Part shown: one piece after another, positions 1 to 9,290 of the stretch
How the letters are laid out: each line of letters begins with the position of its first letter
Numbering within the stretch: the first letter of the stretch is position 1
Source of the DNA: Jimgerdemannia flammicorona
Taxonomy: Eukaryota > Mucoromycota > Endogonomycetes > Endogonales > Endogonaceae
Reading direction: 5' to 3'
Assembly (NCBI GenBank): GCA_003990745.1
Contig: RBNI01001374.1
Span: 1-22,751 of the forward strand
Length of the DNA stretch: 22,751 bases
Position numbers and translations under genes: made by a program
The notes under the pieces: generated by a model
Seen by the model: the letters and a program-made list of their open reading frames with translations, nothing else
What the model was told of the DNA's origin: nothing
The model's database searches: none

Positions 1-17
1 AAAAAAAAAAAAAAAAA
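1..17. repeat. poly-A tract at window edge
   Basis: An uninterrupted run of 17 A's starts the window and may extend beyond it. It could be the 3' tail of a plus-strand non-LTR retroposon lying to the left; nothing else of such an element is visible here. Confidence 0.6.
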
Positions 18-146
18 GACAAACTACAAAACATAGCAATCTCGAAACCTAACCAGGTGATATGAATATTACTATAGCATAGTAACCAGCAACCATTACT
101 GCAGAAAATTTTTAAATAACCAGATAGCCAAAGAAGGGAATAATGT

Positions 147-200
147 GAACAGTAGCTGTCCCCTGGACAGTAGCTGTCTGCCGGACAGTGGCTGTCCAAC
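147..200. repeat. Three tandem 18-bp repeats
   Basis: Three adjacent 18-bp units begin at 147, 165 and 183. Each carries (G/A)ACAGT(A/G)GCTGTC; inside it ACAG and CTGT form a small dyad. They lie ~50 bp upstream of a TATA box, where an LTR enhancer array would be expected. Confidence 0.75.
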
Positions 201-251
201 CAAATACACTATAAATAGCAAATCTATAGTTAGCCAGATAGCAACCACAAT

Positions 252-290
252 GTATAAAATACTCCAGAGATAAGAGTGAATAAACCTCAG
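252..290 (+). promoter_or_regulatory. LTR-type core promoter: TATA box plus AATAAACCTCAG
   Basis: GTATAAAATA at 252 is followed by AATAAACCTCAG at 279, exactly 27 nt later. The same pair with the same spacing occurs in the three gypsy LTRs of this window (4559, 5437, 10013). A TATA box sits about 25-35 bp upstream of transcription start in many eukaryotic promoters, so the second element probably marks the start of R; its AATAAA may also be the polyadenylation signal. Confidence 0.5.
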
Positions 291-402
291 TCTGAAATTG
301 AAGCAAAAGACAAGTCTGCCTACCATAATTTGAGAGGAACTCTACAGCCACTGCTAGGAGATTGTGAGCTTATTTCCCCACTCTGGTCTACTTTCCGATA
401 CA

Positions 403-1063
403 AAGCTTGAAGATTTTGCTGCCAAGTTTGAGTGAAGAACTTCACCGCCTTTGGAATTATTGGTATATTTGCCAGACTAAGCCTGAAGAATCCGAGTTTG
501 CCACCAAAAGTTCCAGGAAGAACTTCACTGCCATTTTCAAGTTATCCGCATTTCCAGAGAACCTGCACCATCCAAGTAGTATTCCCAGTTGAAGCCACTG
601 ATTCAGGAAGAATCCACAACACCCGAGTTATCCGAATTATCCACGCCATCCGAGTTGTTCATTGTTCCCAGTGAGCCTGAGTTATTGAGTTATCTGCCAG
701 AAATCGTATACTTTTGGAAATCATCACTCTACATGGAGATCATCACACAGAGATCACCATCACCCAAGAAGGAAAAACTGCTAAATTGCCAGACCATCAT
801 GTATAAGGAACCCAGTCATGCTACACCAGATCGTCATGCAGAGATCATTGCGCTATACATGAAATTCTACCAATTCCCAGTTGACCCAAGAAGGAAATCT
901 GTTCACACACACAAATCGCCGCTATACCTAGAGAACCAAGCCAATTAGGAAATCGACACAAATCATTCACAGATATCCAGCTCTTGACTATTATACCACT
1001 GAATACTAAGAACATTTTGTTGCTTTTAACAAAGTAACTTGGGGCTCAAGCCAAACTACATCA
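403..1063. other. CpG-retaining stretch, possible retrotransposon internal region or copia LTR
   Basis: Unlike nearly all sequence up to 22.4 kb, this part keeps many CpG sites (for example near 466, 552, 617, 650, 826 and 918). It has a 119-codon open frame at 589-948 (plus strand) with no motif I recognise, rich in S, P, E and L, and short recurring words such as GGAAGAA and CGAGTTATCC. It should include the 3' LTR of the minus-strand copia element, because that element's polypurine tract abuts position 1063 and the minus-strand LTR would begin TGATGTAG there. The left edge of that LTR is not visible. No gene can be supported. Confidence 0.4.
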
Positions 1064-1076
1064 ACCCCCAATCTTG
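1064..1076 (-). promoter_or_regulatory. Polypurine tract of the copia element
   Basis: On the minus strand the tract reads CAAGATTGGGGGT and is directly followed by TGATGTAG at 1063. A G-rich tract just before a TG dinucleotide, shortly after the end of pol, is the usual place for plus-strand priming in LTR retrotransposons. Confidence 0.5.
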
Positions 1077-1196
1077 TAATTTGCCTCCATTGAGCCAGGC
1101 ATGTTACAATATTAAAAATACAAGATGTAGATGTGGATAATATAAATACAGAAAGAGAGGCTTTTGAGAGTCTGAAAAATATTCTGTGATTAACTG

Positions 1197-2150
1197 CTAG
1201 ACTAGTATATTGCTCATAAGACCCATTCCTTGTATACATAGCTCAAACTTTAGCTTTAGAAGGGCTTTCATAAGTGAATCAGCAATCATATACTCTGTGG
1301 GGGTATATTCCAAGTAGATAGTGCTGGTTTCTATGTGTTTGTGAGCTAAATGATACTATATATTAATATATTTCATTCTACTATAATGTACTGAGTTCTT
1401 AGCAAGTGCAATTATAGACTAGTTATCTAGGTATAGTATAGTTCTCTGTTTTCAAGCAAATATAAGATCTTTTAACAGTTTGTAGAGTCAAATGGCTTCC
1501 TTTATTGCTAATGATGGTATCTGATACTCCATCTATATTGATAATATTGACACAGATGATTGCTTGTATATTTGCTATGAGATGACTCCTTTGTTATTTT
1601 TGCTGATATAGAAGAGATATCCAGTTATAGATCAGCAGCCATCAAGATTATCTGCTCAATTGGTATCACCTACACTTGATAGTCAAATGCTTTTTTTGTT
1701 ACTCTCACTGTTGTCATTACTCAATATAAGTATATAGTATACTGTATCTTTAAGATACTTAAATATTTTCTTGATAGTGCTTCAATGCAAATTATCATAG
1801 TAGGAGGAATACTACACCACCTTATTTATAGTATATAATATATCAGGCCTCATTCCTAGTATGAGATATATATGGGAACCAACTGTATACTGATATAGTA
1901 TATCTTTAGTACTATTTTTGATTAGCATATTGTCATTATCCTTAAGAGTAGTGTCCAGTTTTCTTAACTTTATAGAGGTATCCATAAGAGTGCTGATGGG
2001 CTTGCATTTATTCATATTGAACTATTTGAGAATTATTTGAGCATATATCACTTGCAAGAGATATATAGTGCATATATTTCTATTATATATAATAGATATC
2101 TCCAAAAGAAAGGATATGTTATCCATATCTATCATCCTGAATTCTTAGTA
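1197..2150 (-). pseudogene. Copia pol remnant: end of reverse transcriptase and RNase H
   Basis: Reading right to left, the segment near 2040-2010 has the copia RT motif around FNMNKCKPIS, then GSHIYLILGMRPDILY at about 1880-1830, matching the conserved 'AVGSLxYLxxxTRPDIxYAV' block. RNase H follows: a degenerate 'SVGDTN.ADNLDGC.SITGY' (the family has ADWAGD...RSTSGY), 'IKEAI.LYKLLKDL', 'LYLDN' followed by 'IALAKNSVHYSRMKYINI', and near the end 'YTPTEYMIADSLMKALLKLKFEL'. The reading frame stops at 1197-1199. Stops replace W, R or Q codons. The product would have been the C-terminal half of a Pol polyprotein; it cannot function. Confidence 0.85.
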
Positions 2151-2179
2151 TAGGGCTTCTTCATAGATTGAATAGCTGA

Positions 2180-2565
2180 GATTTCAGATGAAATTGATTC
2201 AATATATATATTTATACATAATCATTGTATAGAGTCTTCTATTTCTTGTGAGTAGTTACTATATATATTATAATCTTTATTTGGGAGTTAGATAGTGTAA
2301 ATGCAATCTCATATAATACTTGATGGTTATTTGTATATTACAATCTTAAATCAGTACTTGTGGCTTTATATGTATACTCCACTAAGCTGTATTCATCAAG
2401 GAGATTTATCATATAGAATGCCCAAATTATATAATCTTTTCTATTGAAGATCAGGATGGATCTCTTAGCTGTATTTATACTTATAGCTAGGACTGTGTTT
2501 TCTATATCTATTATGGTTATTGTTGTGATTATATTTATAGGAATACTTGTGATTGGTATATTCAT
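2180..2565 (-). pseudogene. Copia gag N-terminal remnant
   Basis: The minus strand opens with ATG at 2565. Around residues 38-75 it has IFNRKDYIIWAFYMINLLDE then a segment with EYTYKATSTDLRL, followed after a stop by NNHQVLYEIAFTLSNSQ. This resembles the N-terminal copia gag domain (consensus 'F.G.NY..W...M...L', then a short acidic stretch and 'N..AL..I...L'). Gag would form the particle shell. Downstream the homology passes into RT without any protease or integrase, so the junction at about 2150-2240 is an internal deletion. The first 30 residues are a hydrophobic I/T/N-rich run and may not be original. Confidence 0.55.
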
Positions 2566-2697
2566 TTCTGTACTTATATTACTAGGCTATTCATCAGACA
2601 TTTCTAATATAGTGTATTTTAAAGAGGTATATTAATTGCTATAGTTACTTAGTGCTAGCAGAACTTATAACCTTTGTAGTATAAGAGAGATACTTTA

Positions 2698-2798
2698 TTG
2701 AAATTACATAGATTGTATATTTCATAGGTTACTAATGAATGATATAAATCTAATAGAATGGTATAAGTTACATGTTGATATATCAAGTTGCCATCCTA
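2698..2798. repeat. Repeat X, copy 1 (unknown family)
   Basis: About 100 bp align without large gaps to 12122-12219, roughly two thirds to three quarters identical by eye, with shared blocks such as TTACATAG, TATTTCA, TTACTAAT, ATATAA and TTGC.ATCC. One frame of both copies gives similar peptides (a hydrophobic run ending in SCHP/SCYP-like residues), so it may be a coding piece of a transposon. It ends exactly where the truncated gypsy copy begins. Confidence 0.6.
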
Positions 2799-2829
2799 AA
2801 AAACTTAGTTATCTAGAAGAAACAAATAT

Positions 2830-3760
2830 TTATAATAAGTAAGAAGAAAAATATGATAGTCAGAAATAGTGAAAGATATCAGATAATTTATCAAGATCTA
2901 TGACAAATATCAAAAACAGAAGCAATTAAATCTAGGATTAGCAGATATAAAATCAATATTATTTGCTCATATTGCAATAAATATAATTGATCCCCTACCC
3001 CTGATATTGACTAGTAACTGATATGTCATTGTTATTATAGATCTCTTTATGAAATAGATAGAAGCAGAATCCCTCAAAGAAGCCAATATATAGTCATTTA
3101 CTGATTTCTTCTACAGAGAAATTATCTACTGATTTAAGACTTCAGAAAAAGTAATAATTGATAGAGGAACAGAATTTATAAATCAGCTCTTTAAGGTTCT
3201 CTACAAGAAGTATAAGATTTGATACATTGGAACTATTGCTTATTATCTTTAGAAAAATAGATAGATAGAAAGGACCAATAAGACTCTCAAGAATATTATT
3301 ACTAGGATCTGTAATAACTATGAAAATTGGGATCACTATCTGTCAATAGTATTATCTCCCAGTAATATATAATTACAAAGTACCTACTTTATCCCTCAGA
3401 AATTATTATTTGGAGAAGTTCTGAAAGAACTCTATTATCTAATGAGATACAGTATGGAAATAAGTAGATACTGAGATATAGAGAGTATACTAAATAAGAA
3501 ATAAGATAGAAGATTACATAATTAAGATACTGACATTATAATATATAGAATAATATATAGAAGATCTATAAGTTCTTAGAGATTATCAAGATAGGAGATA
3601 AATCTCTAGTATATTAAAATATGCTAGAAGCTATAGAGTTTTAAAAACTAGAGCTAAAGTGGAAAGGACCCTATCTTGTGCAAAATAAAAAAGAACTATC
3701 TTTTGGTTAAAAAAACTATCAAGTATAATTATCTCTATTACTATCTACTAAAACTAACTC
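2830..3760 (+). pseudogene. Gypsy integrase remnant (truncated copy)
   Basis: The core is recognisable: after the first-aspartate region near 2985 (where an AAT codon replaces the GAT of the other copy, D to N) come 'DFFYREII' near 3105, VIIDRGTEF near 3155 with the second aspartate, and 'IERTNK' near 3268 with the catalytic glutamate. Many in-frame TAG, TGA and TAA codons interrupt it. Several lie at the same sites as in the complete element, for example the TGA after 'SN' near 3019. It once encoded the enzyme that inserts the cDNA; it is dead here. Confidence 0.8.
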
Positions 3761-4269
3761 AAGAAGTACCATAGCTATTCAATAAAGTACTGCTACAGCC
3801 CTCAAGATTACAAGTACTACTCAGTAAGCTATAGAGAGACAATAGTGTTCTACTGAGTCACTAGCTATAGAGAAATCCTTCAACAATATTCAAAGCATCA
3901 TACAGACTCATCTATTATATATTTTATACATTGGAGTTTACTAAAATCATGCTGAGTTTCAAGAGTACTTTAAGTTGAGACAATTACTAAACAAGAAGAA
4001 GAATATGAATAAAGAGAGTAGATTATCAAATATCAGATATTCTACACCTAAATTACTAATACCAAGTAGGTCTACAAACTATTTAAAGATGATGAGCAAG
4101 CTATGATCTATTTCTGAGAAATAGTCTTAGGAGATTTCAAGTAGGTAAAAAGACCTCATTGAGAGAATATAATTTAGCAGATTATATAGTATAATAATAT
4201 ATAATTGATCAAAGTATAAAAGATTAAATAAGATAATTCAGAGATAAAATCTCTTATTTTGGAGAAAGT

Positions 4270-4764
4270 TATAAAGATTGATCCAAATTAGAAATAATAA
4301 TCAAGAGATAGATATTTAATTATATAATATCTGAATCTAATTTTTAATATAATATAATAGTATTATAGTTTAGCAGTTACTCAATCTTATAGTTATACAA
4401 TTTTTATAATTATATAAAGTACAACTATATATATGAAATTTACAATTATATAGATTATACAGATATATAATTTATATAGATATATAGATCTCACAACTAT
4501 ATAAAATAACTTACAAGAAAACATATCTTAACTTAGTCACTATATAGTTTACAAACTAGTATAAATATTCTCAGTATCTAGAGTAAATAAACCTCAGATC
4601 AAAATAGTTTAAACAAAGAGGTAAGAAACTAGTAAGCCTGTAGATAGATATATTAAAAACTTACCTATTCCTATATCTGAAAACTCTGAGGAGTCAAAGA
4701 AGATTAAGTATTCAAGATAATTAAATATACTATACCTCTATTAGTATGTATCTACTATATTATA
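4270..4764 (+). repeat. Degenerate 3' LTR of the truncated gypsy copy
   Basis: The LTR aligns with 5171-5636 and 9745-10227. Its ends have decayed from TG...CA to TA...TA, each by a G:C to A:T transition. It follows GGAGAAAG, the remains of the polypurine tract GGAGGAAG. The three 18-bp internal repeats of the other LTRs are no longer readable, but the promoter module survives at 4559-4597. Confidence 0.8.
4559..4597 (+). promoter_or_regulatory. LTR core promoter: TATA plus AATAAACCTCAG
   Basis: GTATAAATATTC at 4559 and AATAAACCTCAG at 4586 are 27 nt apart, as in the other LTRs. It is one of the best-preserved blocks in an otherwise heavily mutated LTR. Confidence 0.6.
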
Positions 4765-5170
4765 ATAGTCTATATAATTTATCTTTTTATCTTATTCAAA
4801 AATTAAATATACTATAAGCTATAAATTTATTCAGTCAATCAATATCTTGACTATTCTATACTATATTATTAGTAATTCAAGATATGATATTTTTACTCAT
4901 ATCTTGATAAAATAAAATCTGAATTTAATATATATACTTAATAGAAGTTACTAAATTATAGCTTTTAAACAGATCTAAGAATAATAAAATTAGATATTAT
5001 TTTATCTAAATATAAGTAAAAATAACTTAAATAAATACTTAAAATAAGAGTTTGAAATAAGAACTCAAGAGCTAATTTATTTAAAACTTAAGCTTTTATC
5101 TTCATTACGAAATTCTTTATATTAAAAATAAATTATTAAAAATTTTAATTTTGTTGTTTAATTTAGCTAT
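4765..5170. other. AT-rich spacer without recognisable genes
   Basis: Very AT-rich sequence with stops in all frames and almost no CpG lies between the two gypsy copies. The last four bases before the next LTR (5167-5170, CTAT) also follow its 3' LTR and are its probable target-site duplication. I see nothing else in it. Confidence 0.6.
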
Positions 5171-5322
5171 TGTGATGGTTGATCCGAATTAGGAATATAA
5201 ATCAAAGAAATTAGACATTTGATTGCAGTACCCAAACCCATTTCCTGATATAGTATAGCCTTACAAATAGCTATCATTGTTATTTTGCAACTGTTAAAGT
5301 TTTCACAAATATTAAACTCTTT

Positions 5323-5374
5323 GCAGATATTGAAGATTTTGCAGATGTTGAAGATTTCAAGATGTTGAAGATTT
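5323..5374. repeat. Three ~18-bp tandem repeats in the 5' LTR U3
   Basis: Units based on GCAGATATTGAAGATTTT begin at 5323, 5341 and 5358 (18, 17 and 17 bp). The 3' LTR has the matching array. They lie 60-110 bp upstream of the TATA box and could be transcription-factor sites. Confidence 0.75.
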
Positions 5375-5436
5375 AACACTTGTGAAAAGTGACTCATAAC
5401 ATAGTTATAACTTACCCACCTTATAGCTAGAAACTT

Positions 5437-5475
5437 GTATAAATAACCCAGTATCTTAAAGTAAATAAACCTCAG
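5437..5475 (+). promoter_or_regulatory. 5' LTR core promoter: TATA plus AATAAACCTCAG
   Basis: GTATAAATAACC at 5437 is followed 27 nt later by AATAAACCTCAG at 5464. This is the copy placed to drive the genomic RNA of the complete element. Confidence 0.65.
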
Positions 5476-5750
5476 ATCAAAATAGTAGAAAGTAAAGGAA
5501 CTAGTAAGCCTGCAGACAGATATACTTTGAACTCACTCTCCTACACCCTGAGGACTCTGTGAGAGTCAGAACAAGGCAAGTTTTCAAGATACAGAAATCC
5601 ACTATACTTCTGAGGTTAGGTGTCTACTATGTTACAACTTAGTACCCATTGGCTGGTAATTTAAGACAAATCCCTCACTTTTAAGCTGAACAATGAACAA
5701 CTGCTATCACCTAAACAACCATAAAAATCGAACTGAGACATCTAGACAAA

Positions 5751-6258
5751 ATGGATATAAAACCACCAGTATTCCATAGATATATCTTAGATAAATCAAT
5801 CATCACCTTCATTGATAATTTCAAGTAGTATGCTACTGTAAGGACCCTGACAGCAATACAGCAAGTAGCCCTCCTGCCCTTCAGTCTCTGAGGACTAGTA
5901 AGAGCAGTATTCACAGCTAAAACCTATATGGGAAACAATGACAATGCAGTATTAACAGCACAGAAGACCTGGCTCTGGACCACCTACTATATAGATGAGA
6001 TCAAGTAATGATATTCAAAATGAGGAACAGGCCAACATCATCACCTTTGAGGAGATTGGGAAATCAGATGAAGAGGAATGGGAAGCCTACCCTGCTAATA
6101 CTATTAGGAAAGATGTTTGTAAACAACCCTACAAGAGACTACCAGAGAGACTCAAGAAGAACCCTATGGAAAAGCAAATAGAGACTACTACAGAAAGTCA
6201 AGATAAAGAAATGGATCAAGATATGGAGCTAGAACAGACTGTTCAAGATATCAGCTAA
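5751..6258 (+). pseudogene. Gypsy gag remnant
   Basis: An ATG at 5751 opens a frame with a few stops (one after 'DNFK' near 5826) through 'ALLPFSL', 'RAVFTAKTYMG' and 'WLWTTYYIDEIK', ending near 5994. The frame then shifts by one, and a clean stretch from 5995 to 6255 gives an acidic, lysine-rich segment (EEQANIITFEEIGKSDEEEW onward). The position after the 5' LTR and the W/Y-rich helical look fit gag. It totals only about 165 codons and has no CCHC zinc knuckle, so the gag is either shortened by deletion or unusually small. The stop at 6256 is TAA, possibly a former CAA. Confidence 0.55.
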
Positions 6259-6840
6259 GGAATCACTCCAGCCAGTGAAGGAGAAAAGAAGAAGAAGCTT
6301 TGCAAAATAAAGACCTTTAAGTATGATATCTTCAAGGACCTCAGTCAACAAAAGGTCAATGCAACCTTTGGCCAGCTGGCAGAAATATCCACATTTAGAC
6401 AGCAAATGAGATATAGACTTGCTGAGACAACCAAGGAGCAAGGTTGGAAGATAACTGAGGCCAACAATGTTCAAGAAGACTCAGGAGAAGAGAGTGAAGA
6501 TAATTGCAAGACCTCTGTCTATATAATCTATCATATTGAAGATAGAATCTTCAAAGCCATCATTGATACAGGAGCAGGAGGATGTCTCCTCAGTAAGAAA
6601 GCAGCAGACTACCTAGGTTGGAAAGTGAAGAAGAAACCAAATTAGTGTTTGTCACAGCAGATAGCATAAGAGCCACATCTCTAGAAAAGATCCAAGATGT
6701 TCCCATCAAGTTTGGGGGAGCAACTATTCTAGTAGATATGATCATAATCAATGTCACCAACTATGACATCCTTATCAACAACCACACTACTATCATGATG
6801 AAGATATAGGAGACACTGAACCAATATATCAAAAATCAAG
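6259..6840 (+). pseudogene. Gypsy aspartic protease remnant
   Basis: After a linker (LSQQKVNATFGQLAEI, in frame with the end of gag) comes IIDTGAGGCLLSKKAADYLG at about 6558-6617, the retropepsin motif D-T/S-G followed by the flap region. The frame shifts near 6620-6645 and continues as 'VTADSIRATSLEKIQDVPIKF', then 'VDMIIINVTNYDILINN', the conserved second half. The enzyme would process the polyprotein. The catalytic DTG triad is intact, but the frameshift and later stops disable the gene. Confidence 0.85.
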
Positions 6841-6847
6841 GCCAATA

Positions 6848-7311
6848 CTGCCAGCCTACCATGGATGACTCAGAGAAGAAATAAAGTAGATAGAAGAAGC
6901 TAGTATCATTAAAGAAGCCAGTAGCCTCTGGGCTTCACCAGTTGTACTAGCCCCGAAAAAAGGAAGTAAGCTAGGGGAATTCGCCCCAAGACTGTGTACT
7001 GATAATGGGAAGCTCAACTTGGTTATCAAGAAAGATTGCCAACCATTACCTCTCATCAGTGATATCCTCATAACCTTGGGAGATGAAGTATAGTACTATA
7101 GTACCTTGGACTTATACTCAGGATTCTACCAAATCAGCCTCACTCCAGATGGAACCTATGTCTACCTATGAATATCATTCAGAATGTGCAATACCCCTGG
7201 AAGCTTCTAGTGAATGATAAACAAAATCTTCCCCTATAATATAGGAAGATGGATGATGGTTTATGTGGATGATATTATCATCTATAGCAAGACAGCTGAA
7301 CACATCTACAG
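6848..7311 (+). pseudogene. Gypsy reverse transcriptase remnant (palm and fingers)
   Basis: One frame holds the gypsy RT blocks in order: LREEIK.IEEASIIKEASS, then WASPVVLAPKK, RLCTDNGKLNLVIKKDCQPL (the family reads R.C.DYR.LN..T..+..PLP), YSTLDLYSGFYQISL with the first catalytic aspartate, a degenerate SFRMCNTPGSF region, and VYVDDIIIYS at 7259-7288 with the YVDD catalytic pair intact. Stops at 6863, 6878, 7090 and 7169 replace expected sense codons, and a frameshift follows near 7300. The product would copy the genomic RNA to cDNA. Confidence 0.9.
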
Positions 7312-8060
7312 CACATTCAGTGGATAATAGAGAAGCTAAGACAGTATGGTCTTTACATCAAGTCTAAGAAGTACAAGTTTTCAAAAATTGAGATAATCTA
7401 TCTTGGCCATATCATCAATTGAGATGGAACATATATCAACCCCCTTAAGATTCAGACAGTAGTAGCATATCCAAGGCCCACCATAGTTACTAAAGCCCAA
7501 GCCTTTATGGGACTTACCTCTTACTACTGGAGATTTAAAGAGAATTCTCCAACATACAAGTCCAATCTACAAACTCAATAAGAAAGATATTAAGTTCCAA
7601 TAGCAGGCAGATAACAAAAAGCATTTAATAAACTTAAGATCTGACTGACCCAGGCACCCATTCTCAGAAGACCTGATTGGACTCAAGAATTTATCCTGTT
7701 GACAGATGCAAGCACACAAGGACTAGGAGTAGTTCTGGCTCAGAAGAAAGATAAGGTAGAATATATTATTATATACCTAAGCTGAGGAACTAGAGAAGCT
7801 GAAAAAGAATACAAATCCTACAAGTTAGAATATCTTGTAGTTATCTAGACCATAGAAAAGTTCCACTACTATCTTGCTAAAAGACACTTTACCATTCAGA
7901 CAGACCACTCAGTTCTCACTTGGCTACTGACCACTGGGCAATCCAAAGGAATCTATGCTAGATAGATCATAAAGTTGCAAGTATATAATGTAACTGTCAT
8001 GCACCACCCAGGAAGAACTAATACCAATATAGATGCCCTCTCATGAATATCCCAAAGGAC
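7312..8060 (+). pseudogene. Gypsy RT connection and RNase H remnant
   Basis: After a frameshift the frame reads HIQWIIEKLRQYGLYIKSKK, then YLGHIIN followed by a TGA and DGTYINPLKI, and 'FMGLTSYYWRF', the usual end of the RT thumb. Two further shifts occur near 7550 and 7620. RNase H then reads FILLTDASTQGLGVVLAQKK at 7690-7749 (first catalytic D in TDAS), EAEKEY...KLEYLVVI (catalytic E), TIQTDHSVLTWL (third D) and 'MHHPGRTNTNIDALS'. The module degrades RNA in the hybrid during cDNA synthesis. Confidence 0.9.
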
Positions 8061-8151
8061 CCTCAACTAGCAAATCAATTATAAATAAGGAGCTCTACTA
8101 TGGAATCATTACCTACCTGAGACAGTAAATAATATTCCAATATCTAGAAGA

Positions 8152-9290
8152 ATGAATACAAACAATTATCAACAGAACATAGAAACAATTCAAACTAATA
8201 GAGAGATACTGAAGAAAGGTGAACTACTAGTTATATCTGAACACAAGAAGGTGCAAGTAATGAAATCAGTATACAAACTTGGCTATCTAGGAGGAATTAA
8301 CATATATGATAAAGTAACAAGAACAATGTTGTAGTCAGGGATAGAGGAAGATATCAGACAATTCATCAAAACCTGTGATAAATACTAGAAACAGAAATAA
8401 GATCAACAAAATCAGATATCAGAATCAGCACACATAGAACTGGTACCCTTTGCACACATCACAATAGATGTAATTAGCCCTCTATCCTTAATATTGATTA
8501 GTAACTGATATATTATTGTTATTGTGGATATCTTCACAAAATGGATAGAGGTAAGATCCCTGAAAGTAGCCAATGCACAGTCAATTACTGATTTCTTCTA
8601 CAGAGAAATCATCTGCTGATCCAAGACCCCAATACAAGTAACTACAGATAGAGGAACAGAATTTGTGAACTAGTTCTTTGAGGTTCTCTACAAGAAATAC
8701 AAGATCTAGTATATTTGGACCATGGACTATCACCTACAAGAAAATGGATAAGTAGAAAGAACCAACAAGATCCTCAAGAATGTTATCACTAAGATCTACA
8801 ATAACTACAAAAATTGGGATCACTATCTGCTAATAGCATTATCTGCTCTCTGGGATATCCAATCACAAAGTACCTACTTTACCTCTTGAGAAATGCTATT
8901 TGGAGAAGAAAGTTCTCAAGAAACCCTATTATCCAATAGAGATACTATATGGAAATACATAGATATAGCAATATGGAGACTATACCAAATCAGAAAGAAG
9001 GCTGAGAATTACATAACCAAGATGCAGACACTATAATAGAATAATGTGGAAAACATTCACAAGCCTCTGGAGATTATCAAGATAGGAGACAAAATCCTAA
9101 TATATTGAAACATGGTAGAAGCTTCATGGTCATAAAAACTAGAGCCTAAATGAGAAGGACCTTATCTGGTATAAGATATAAAAGAAACCACCTTTTGGTT
9201 ATGAAAACTCTCTGGCACAATCATCCCCACTACCATTCATCAAAACTGACTTAAGAAGTATTATAGTTAACCAACAGAGTATTGTCACAG
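8152..9290 (+). pseudogene. Gypsy integrase remnant (DD35E)
   Basis: The frame begins with the zinc-binding N-terminal domain (a histidine near EHKKVQ, then IRQFIKTCDKY with the cysteine region). The catalytic core has the first aspartate in HITIDVISPL (codon 8467), the second in TTDRGTEF (codon 8647) and the glutamate in VERTNK (codon 8755). Spacing is 35 residues between the second D and E, as expected for retroviral-type integrases. 'KNWDHYLLIALSA' and a C-terminal stretch around 'GDKILIY' follow. Stops interrupt it at 8509, 8617, 8671, 8707, 8749 and elsewhere. The three catalytic codons survive, but the protein cannot be made. Confidence 0.9.

Larger units (their letters stand above)
144..402 (+). 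mobile_element. Possible LTR (unassigned retrotransposon)
   Basis: The segment begins TGTGAAC, like the TGTGAT/TGTGAC start of the gypsy LTRs further right, and ends GATACA, similar to their TGTTACA end. It contains the same TATA and AATAAACCTCAG module at the same internal spacing. No second copy is in the window, so the ends are inferred only from the TG...CA borders and the resemblance. The alternative is that everything from 144 to 1063 is one ~920-bp LTR of the minus-strand copia element, which also gives TG...CA borders; then the promoter module would be antisense to that element, which argues against it. Confidence 0.35.
1064..2600 (-). mobile_element. Ty1/copia retrotransposon remnant, internally deleted
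   Basis: On the minus strand the order is gag start, end of reverse transcriptase, RNase H, polypurine tract, then the probable LTR start at 1063. The protease, integrase and most of the RT are absent between the gag and RT pieces, so this copy is internally deleted. Both coding pieces carry stops and frameshifts typical of RIP-like decay. No 5' LTR is seen to the right, where a repeat of another family (2698-2798) and a truncated gypsy copy follow. The right border is approximate. Confidence 0.8.
2800..4764 (+). mobile_element. 5'-truncated Ty3/gypsy copy (integrase plus 3' LTR)
   Basis: From about 2800 the sequence is collinear with 8274-10227 of the complete gypsy element to the right: the zinc-binding N-terminus of integrase, the catalytic core, the C-terminal tail and the LTR. 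All upstream parts (5' LTR, gag, protease, RT, RNase H) are missing, and repeat X joins directly at the breakpoint. It is far more AT-rich than the other copy, so it is an older or more heavily mutated copy of the same family. Confidence 0.85.
5171..5636 (+). repeat. 5' LTR of the complete gypsy element
   Basis: It runs from TGTGATGG to TGTTACA and matches 9745-10227 throughout. It contains a promoter module at 5437-5475 and a three-unit repeat at 5323-5374. By position U3 is about 5171-5463 and the transcript would start near 5464. Confidence 0.9.

Noticed and set aside
2444..2635. Plus-strand 63-codon hydrophobic open frame resembling a membrane protein
   Set aside because: It is the complement of the copia gag N-terminus read on the minus strand, and its hydrophobicity follows from AT-rich composition.
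5468..5617. Nine-base complementarity between AACCTCAGA (5468) and TCTGAGGTT (5609), suggesting self-primed reverse transcription
   Set aside because: The second site lies inside the LTR, as the 3' LTR has the same region, so it is not at the expected primer site just after the LTR; it is also poorly kept in the other LTR copies.
5637..5660. tRNA primer-binding site after the 5' LTR
   Set aside because: The sequence ACTTAGTACCCATTGG does not start with the usual TGG complement to a tRNA 3' end, and I could not assign a tRNA.
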